Below are positions 59,668 to 64,000 of a stretch of 64,000 bases of DNA, in pieces. Location of the stretch: assembly GCF_900114045.1 (NCBI RefSeq), contig NZ_FORQ01000005.1, positions 1-64,000 of the forward strand, read 5' to 3'. The notes beneath the pieces were generated by a model. It was not told the DNA's origin, searched no databases, and was given only the letters and a program-made list of their open reading frames with translations. How positions within the stretch are numbered: position 1 is the first letter of the stretch; every line of letters begins with the position of its first letter. A program made the position numbers and the translations under genes. The DNA is from Kaistella treverensis (GTDB lineage: Bacteria > Bacteroidota > Bacteroidia > Flavobacteriales > Weeksellaceae).

Positions 59668-59699
59668 AAAAATTTAGTGTTTTAGCAGGATTTTTTTTG
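59668..59699. repeat. Dispersed A/T-flanked motif upstream of the RNase
   Basis: An A-run, TTTAGTGTTTTAGCAGGA and nine T residues. Confidence 0.5.
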
Positions 59700-59701
59700 T
59701 A

Positions 59702-59757
59702 CAAGGTCTGATGTCTGATGTCTGATTTCTAAACTGTCAACTGACCACTATCAAATG
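59702..59757. repeat. Stuttering short-word spacer between nadE and the RNase gene
   Basis: TCTGATG is repeated three times in tandem (the third ends in T), then GTCAACTGACCACTATC. CTGACCACTA and TCTGAT are shared with 13336-13360. Confidence 0.7.
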
Positions 59758-59760
59758 TCT

Positions 59761-60549
59761 TCACCGCCATTCTTCCGGAATATCGCATACTGGAATCGGC
59801 TGAATTTTGTGTTGCGCGGCGCGGTTCATCCGCTTGAAAATTTTATAAACCTCCAGATCGCGTCCGGAGTAATCTTCTTCCGTTTTGGTGCCCCATTCTT
59901 TTTGAATTTTTTCCAGCTCCGGGTATGATGCTCCGATTTGCTGTTCATCAGTCCGTATTTCATCCCAAAGCCCATCAGCCGGAATTGCATTTTGAATTGA
60001 TTCGACCAGATTTAACGAACTTGCCAAAGTGTATACTTCCGTTTTATAAAGGTCCGCAATTGGTGAAACGTCCACGCCGCCATCGCCGTATTTTGTGTAA
60101 AAACCAATTCCAAAATCTTCGACTTTATTTCCGGTTCCGCAGACCAAAAGTCCGTTAATCTGGCCGTAATAATATAAAGTCAGCATTCGCAATCGGCTTC
60201 TGGTATTAGCAAAAGCAAGCTTTTCTGCCGGAAATTTTTCCTCATCTACCTGAAAAGTCGAATAAAGCTGCTCAAAAGCCGGCGTTAAATTCACCGACGA
60301 AGCTTCTATTTTGGTAAATCTCCTTTTCAAATCTTCCATATGCTCCCACGCGCGCGAAACTTCATCAGGATTCTGGCGAATGGGCATTTCCAGCAACATT
60401 GTTTTTAAGCCGGTCATTGCGCACAACGTAGAAACCACCGCGGAATCTACACCTCCGGAAACGCCCACAATATAACCGTTCACATTGGCATTTTTCGCGT
60501 AATCGCGAAGCCACGTTACAATCCGTTCCGTAATTTTTTCTGTCTGCAT
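59761..60549 (-). CDS. nadE: NH3-dependent NAD+ synthetase
   Basis: 262 residues, without the glutaminase domain. The ATP pyrophosphatase loop SGGVDS (31-36) activates deamido-NAD by adenylation, and GTGNKVEDFGIGFYTKYGDGG with DLYKTEVY is the NaAD-binding part. It makes NAD+ from NaAD, ammonia and ATP. It is divergent from gldB, 93 bp away; in F. johnsoniae nadE is also found near gldB. Confidence 0.95.
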   Translation of the reverse strand: MQTEKITERIVTWLRDYAKNANVNGYIVGVSGGVDSAVVSTLCAMTGLKTMLLEMPIRQNPDEVSRAWEHMEDLKRRFTKIEASSVNLTPAFEQLYSTFQVDEEKFPAEKLAFANTRSRLRMLTLYYYGQINGLLVCGTGNKVEDFGIGFYTKYGDGGVDVSPIADLYKTEVYTLASSLNLVESIQNAIPADGLWDEIRTDEQQIGASYPELEKIQKEWGTKTEEDYSGRDLEVYKIFKRMNRAAQHKIQPIPVCDIPEEWR

Positions 60550-60641
60550 TTGGTTTTTATTAAAAATTGAAGGTTACTGAAGAAAGGAATTATCGCTAAA
60601 AAATTGCTTATTTTTGCTAATCTAAATACGATGTAAAAATA

Positions 60642-61622
60642 ATGAAGTTTTTTAAATATCTCTTTTTTTCTGTGCTGTTCCTGAGTTTCAGCATTGCCTG
60701 CAACAAAAGCAAGGAAAATCACTGGAAAATCGATCTGAAAGAACCGCCGCAAAAAGTAGAAATTACCGACATTTCGAAGGAATTTTACGATTCTGCCGTG
60801 CCGCTGGAATCTTTTGCAAAAAAATATCCGTGGTTTCAGGGAACTGTTCCGAATGATGAATTTGAAATTCGCCGGAGCGACGCTGAGGAACAGAAAATTT
60901 ATACCGAAGCTGTTTCGAAAATTGACCTGGCAAAACTTCAAGCCGATTTAGGAAATTTATTTGCCCATATTCAGTACTATTTTCCCGAATTTCAAAATCC
61001 CCAGGTTTTCCTTTATTCCTCGGCTTTGCAAGGCGCGCTGGAACCGGTTTTTTATAAACCACAGGAAAATATGCTCTTCATCGACGTGACGGGTTTTATG
61101 GGCGACAATAATCCGAATTATGCAGGAATGGAAACTTATTTCCAGAAAAGCATGAATCCGCAAAATATTTTACCAAAAGTTTCAGAGGTTTTCGCGGAAC
61201 TTTTCGTGCCGGCAACCGGCGACCGCCAGAAATTCCTCGATGAATTGGTTTATCAGGGAAAAATAATGATTTTGCAGGATGCATTTTTACCAGCGGAACC
61301 CGATTATTTAAAAATCAACTACACGCCCAAACAATATGAATGGGCTCAGGCAAACGAAGCCAATATCTGGAATTATTTCGTGGAAAACAATCTGATTTTC
61401 AGTGATGATATGCGGCTTTCCGAAAGATTTATCAAGCCCGGACCGTTTTCAAAATTCTACACCGAAATCGATAACGAATCTTCACCGCAAGTCGGAATTT
61501 TCAGCGGTTGGCAGATTTGTAAAAAATATTTTAAAGAAAACCCAAATACAAAACTTCAGGATTTTCTAAAAATGAATGCTCAGGACATCTTTAATGAAAG
61601 TAATTATAAACCCAAAAACTAA
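60642..61622 (+). CDS. gldB: Gliding motility lipoprotein GldB
   Basis: 326 residues. The signal ends FSIACNK, so Cys20 is probably lipidated. KYPWFQGTVPNDEF and the later GWQICKKYFKENPNTKLQDFL are family blocks. In F. johnsoniae gldB mutants cannot glide, and GldB is needed for type IX secretion in a role not yet clear. Its stop overlaps the gldC start by one base (TAATG), so the two are coupled. A -7 box TATTTTTG lies at 60609-60616. Confidence 0.92.
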   Translation: MKFFKYLFFSVLFLSFSIACNKSKENHWKIDLKEPPQKVEITDISKEFYDSAVPLESFAKKYPWFQGTVPNDEFEIRRSDAEEQKIYTEAVSKIDLAKLQADLGNLFAHIQYYFPEFQNPQVFLYSSALQGALEPVFYKPQENMLFIDVTGFMGDNNPNYAGMETYFQKSMNPQNILPKVSEVFAELFVPATGDRQKFLDELVYQGKIMILQDAFLPAEPDYLKINYTPKQYEWAQANEANIWNYFVENNLIFSDDMRLSERFIKPGPFSKFYTEIDNESSPQVGIFSGWQICKKYFKENPNTKLQDFLKMNAQDIFNESNYKPKN

Positions 61623-61948
61623 TGAGAAAGACCCAAATAACCATAGATATTGAACTTGATGACAACCAGGTTCCGGAAAGAATGACCTGGAACGCGGAAG
61701 ACGGCGGCATCGAAAAAGAGGACACAAAAGCAACGATGATTTCCGTGTGGGACGATAAAAGAAAAGAAGCGCTGCGCATCGATCTTTGGACCAAAGAAAT
61801 GCCTGTGGATCAGATGAAAATGTTTCTGCACCAAATTTTAATCTCCATGGCCAGCACCTACGAACGCGCTACGGGTGAAGAAGATGTCGCACAATGGATG
61901 GACCAAATGGCGGAAGAGTTTGCTGTAAAATCGGCAATAAAATTCTAA
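61622..61948 (+). CDS. gldC: Gliding motility protein GldC
   Basis: 108 residues, cytoplasmic, all-family match (ITIDIELDDNQVPERMTWNAEDGGI, ATMISVWDDKRKEALRIDLWTKEMPVDQMKMF). GldC is not essential for gliding in F. johnsoniae but enhances it. Translation is coupled to gldB. After the stop there is a 110-bp spacer with stuttering words. Confidence 0.93.
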   Translation: MRKTQITIDIELDDNQVPERMTWNAEDGGIEKEDTKATMISVWDDKRKEALRIDLWTKEMPVDQMKMFLHQILISMASTYERATGEEDVAQWMDQMAEEFAVKSAIKF

Positions 61949-62058
61949 AAGCATTAAGCTGAATGCGGCATGCATTACGCTTATAATTACTCATTTATAA
62001 TACGCTTTAAGCACTGGTGAAACGACACGCCTACCGCTTAAAGCATAAAGCATAAAAC
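61949..62058. repeat. Stuttering short-word spacer before the PLP enzyme
   Basis: GCATTAAGCTGAATGC near the start, ACGCTTATAAT and ATTATAATACGCTTTAAGC in the middle, and the words GCTTAAAGCATAAAGCATAA at the end. It belongs to the same style as 13300 and 59014 but uses different words. Confidence 0.45.
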
Positions 62059-63198
62059 ATGAATTTCAATACAAAAGTAATACACGGTGGTCAGCAACAC
62101 GAACCTGCGACCGGATCGGTAAATGTGCCGGTATTTTTAACCTCAACATTTGCGCAAACATCACCTGGAGTTCATTCCGGTTACGAATATTCGCGCGCGG
62201 CAAACCCAACGCGTCAGGCGCTGGAAGACAGTTTGGCAAGCATTGAAAACGGTGCGCGCGGCTTGGCTTTCGGTTCCGGTTTAGCGGCGATCGACTGTGT
62301 TTTAAAATTATTAAATCCGGGCGATGAGGTAATTGCGGTTGATGATTTATACGGCGGAACCTACCGTATGTTTACCCGTTTATTTGAAAAATATCAGCTT
62401 AAATTTACATTTGCCAGTTTTGATGATGTTTCAAAAATTTCTGGTCTAATCACTGAAAAAACCAAATTAATCTGGTTAGAAACGCCAACTAATCCATTGA
62501 TGAAATTGGTGGATATTAAGGCGGTGACCGATTTAGTAAAAGGAAAAGACATTTTTGTGGCGGTTGACAACACCTTTGCGACGCCTTATTTGCAGTTGCC
62601 ACTGGATTTGGGCGCAGATATCGTGATGCATTCCGCGACAAAATATTTGGGTGGACATTCTGATGTCATCGCCGGCGCTTTAATCGCGAAAACCGAAGAA
62701 TTGGGTGAAAAACTTCATTTCATTCAGTTTGCGAGTGGTGGAATCCTCGGTCCACACGATTCTTATTTGGTTTTGCGAGGCATTAAAACTTTGGCTTTAC
62801 GTGTTCAAAGACATTCAGAAAACGGTTTGGAAGTCGCAAAATATCTGGAATCGCATCCGGCTGTGGACAAAGTTTTCTATCCAGGTCTGGAATCTCATCC
62901 GCAGCACGATTTGGCTAAAAAGCAAATGAAAGATTTCGGCGGAATGGTTTCATTCACCTTTAAATCCGGAAAAAAAGAAGATGCAATCAAATTTTTAGAA
63001 AAACTAAAAGTTTTCACTTTAGCAGAATCTTTGGGCGGTGTAGAATCTTTGGCCAACCATCCAACGTTGATGACACACGCTTCAATTCCGGCAGAAAAGC
63101 GTGCAGAATTAGGCATTACCGATGATTTGGTTCGCTTAAGTGTTGGTATTGAAGATAAAGCTGATTTGCTTGCGGATTTGGAAAAAGCATTTGGCTAA
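62059..63198 (+). CDS. Cystathionine gamma-synthase / gamma-lyase (trans-sulfuration PLP enzyme)
   Basis: 379 residues. PLP binds Lys195 (MHSATKYLGGHSDV), with Asp170 (AVDNTFATP) at the pyridine nitrogen and Tyr99 (DDLYGGTYRMF) near the ring. The N-terminal NTKVIHGGQQHEPATGSVNVP and C-terminal LGGVESLANHPTLMTHASIP are diagnostic of the MetB/CGL group. It forms or cleaves cystathionine in methionine/cysteine interconversion. It differs from the gene at 28739, which is more lyase-like. No met operon surrounds it. Confidence 0.92.
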   Translation: MNFNTKVIHGGQQHEPATGSVNVPVFLTSTFAQTSPGVHSGYEYSRAANPTRQALEDSLASIENGARGLAFGSGLAAIDCVLKLLNPGDEVIAVDDLYGGTYRMFTRLFEKYQLKFTFASFDDVSKISGLITEKTKLIWLETPTNPLMKLVDIKAVTDLVKGKDIFVAVDNTFATPYLQLPLDLGADIVMHSATKYLGGHSDVIAGALIAKTEELGEKLHFIQFASGGILGPHDSYLVLRGIKTLALRVQRHSENGLEVAKYLESHPAVDKVFYPGLESHPQHDLAKKQMKDFGGMVSFTFKSGKKEDAIKFLEKLKVFTLAESLGGVESLANHPTLMTHASIPAEKRAELGITDDLVRLSVGIEDKADLLADLEKAFG

Positions 63199-63245
63199 AC
63201 TGGCAATTTGGTAATGTGCCAATATTAATTTGGTAAAATTATAAA
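63199..63245. repeat. Short-word spacer before dinB
   Basis: GGCAATTTGG, then GTGCCAATATTAATTTGG, near-direct and inverted repeats of the word AATTTGG. The style is like other spacers in the window. Confidence 0.4.
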
Positions 63246-63767
63246 ATGACCGATTTTCAAAAATATATTCAGCGCTATCTCGATTTAATTCCATCCGAAA
63301 ACTGGTTGGAAGAAATGAAAAAATCCGGGCATAAAACGGCAAATTTTTATGAAAATCTTTCGCCGGAAAAAGCAGAATTTGCATATGCTGAAGGAAAATG
63401 GACGTTGAAAGAATTGCTGCAACACCTCATCGATGCTGAAAGAATTTTTGCCTACCGTGCGCTACGTTTTGCCAGAAAAGACAAAACAGAACTTGCCGGC
63501 TGGGACGAGGAATTATACGCGAAACATTATTTTTCTAACGACAGAAACTTAGAAAGTTTGGTTGAAGAATTTCAGGCTGTCCGGAAATCATCAGTGCTAT
63601 TTTTTCAAAATTTAAATCAGGAGCAACTTTCTGAAACGGGAATCGCAAACGGCAACAAAATTTTGGTAAAAACACTCGGCAAATTGATTGTAGGACACAA
63701 CATTCACCATTTGAATATTATTGAGGAAAGGTATCTTGGACGAGGAAGGAGGAAGGATGAGGTATGA
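63246..63767 (+). CDS. DinB-family (YfiT-like) metal-binding four-helix protein
   Basis: 173 residues. The putative metal ligands are His in LLQHLIDAE (near 63) and two in IVGHNIHHLNI (near 155). Family members bind Ni or Zn and are thiol transferases or of unknown role; the DinB name reflects a Bacillus SOS gene. The ARFARKDKTELAGWDEELY block marks the YfiT/DinB_2 group. One stretch of the gene (63318-63350) resembles the dispersed motif. The role is unknown. Confidence 0.85.
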   Translation: MTDFQKYIQRYLDLIPSENWLEEMKKSGHKTANFYENLSPEKAEFAYAEGKWTLKELLQHLIDAERIFAYRALRFARKDKTELAGWDEELYAKHYFSNDRNLESLVEEFQAVRKSSVLFFQNLNQEQLSETGIANGNKILVKTLGKLIVGHNIHHLNIIEERYLGRGRRKDEV

Positions 63768-63779
63768 AGTAAATTACTG

Positions 63780-63822
63780 GAAAGCAGAAAATTTGCCGTT
63801 TTAGCCGCGATTTTCTGCTTTC
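63780..63822. terminator. Long palindromic terminator built on the dispersed motif
   Basis: Arms GAAAGCAGAAAA and TTTTCTGCTTTC flank core TTTGCCGTTTTAGCCGCGA. It lies between the convergent dinB and VF530 genes. Confidence 0.7.
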
Positions 63823-64000
63823 TTTTTTTGCCTTAAAACATAGATGTACAAGCTTTCAACTTTAGCTCTTGCCCACTCTGTTTTGCGTAGAAATTTAAGT
63901 GAAGAGTTAATACTCGGATTGTCAGTGAAACATTTGATATTGATCTGCTTTCCCAAATCTTCAAAACCGCCGTAATATTCCACCAATTCTTCGAGAATCG
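63801..64000 (-). CDS. VF530 family DNA-binding protein, 5' end beyond the window
   Basis: About 66 residues are visible, ending EWARAKVESLYIYVLRQKKK. The visible residues (ILEELVEYYGGFEDLGKQIN, then IKCFTDNPSINSSLKFLRKT) match the VF530 family, named from a Vibrio fischeri protein that resembles DNA-binding folds. The start lies beyond position 64000, so the gene is partial. Its 3' end overlaps a palindromic terminator. The cellular role is unknown. Confidence 0.85.
   Translation of the reverse strand, partial: ILEELVEYYGGFEDLGKQINIKCFTDNPSINSSLKFLRKTEWARAKVESLYIYVLRQKKKAENRG

Noticed and set aside
1-64000. CRISPR array or cas genes
   Set aside because: No regular repeat-spacer array and no Cas-like protein was found; the tandem words at 13300, 59014 and 59702 are too short and have no spacers.
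1-64000. tRNA and rRNA genes
   Set aside because: No cloverleaf ending in a GTTCRANNC T-arm and no rRNA-like block was recognised by eye; a tRNAscan-SE and Infernal run would decide this.

Overview
The window looks like a chromosomal segment of a Bacteroidota bacterium of class Flavobacteriia, most likely Weeksellaceae (Chryseobacterium, Kaistella or Elizabethkingia-like). The evidence is the gliding-motility/type IX secretion accessory genes gldB, gldC and gldD, a secreted enzyme with a type IX sorting domain, several TonB-dependent receptors, AT-rich intergenic DNA, and promoters of the Bacteroidota type (-7 box TAnnTTTG) in place of sigma70 boxes. No rRNA, tRNA, CRISPR array or intact insertion sequence was seen. 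Most of the window is housekeeping DNA.

Layout. 1-2386 is the accessory-looking end: an integron attC-like hairpin, a 235-bp nested inverted repeat, an atypical tyrosine recombinase, and a 590-bp spacer full of short repeats. 2387-8357 (minus) carries two parvulin-type periplasmic chaperones, a PfkB kinase, gldD and mutY. 8404-15988 (plus) carries an HU protein, a 29-residue mS38-like ribosomal protein, an RNase E/G, a pentapeptide-repeat protein, a VWA/AAA+ chelatase-like pair, a cysteine-rich copper storage protein and a lipid-anchored azurin. 16068-19436 is an M16 protease pair. 19715-29968 holds an oxidoreductase, tyrS, lipid-modifying enzymes, esterases and an Lrp/methionine-lyase divergon. 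30025-39932 carries purE, purK, a TonB receptor, a TauE/DUF1634 pair and menaquinone-type genes. 39978-46560 carries an acyltransferase, a tiny amphipathic peptide gene, the PadR-PspC operon, cbpA-cbpM and a DAACS symporter. 46633-52771 holds an M1 aminopeptidase, thyA, a Gre-like factor, an alpha-amylase lipoprotein and an IS1096-ORF-like protein. 52897-58672 is a PhoBR-like two-component system divergent from a TonB receptor and beta-helix lipoprotein. 58726-59654 is a complete barnase/barstar pair. 59761-64000 carries nadE, gldBC, a cystathionine synthase/lyase, DinB and VF530.

The least explained feature is a dispersed motif of about 30 bp that recurs roughly 25 times in spacers on both strands: an A-tract, a hairpin core of the type GCYGTTTTARCRGC, then a T-tract. 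It sits at gene ends, in divergent promoter regions and twice inside the linker of the barnase gene. A second repeat class, of short stuttering words such as TCTGATG and TGACAACTA, clusters around the barnase/barstar locus and before the AAA+ gene. Together with the attC-like site, the conserved 80-bp repeat and the amphipathic peptide gene, these are the best leads for undescribed biology.
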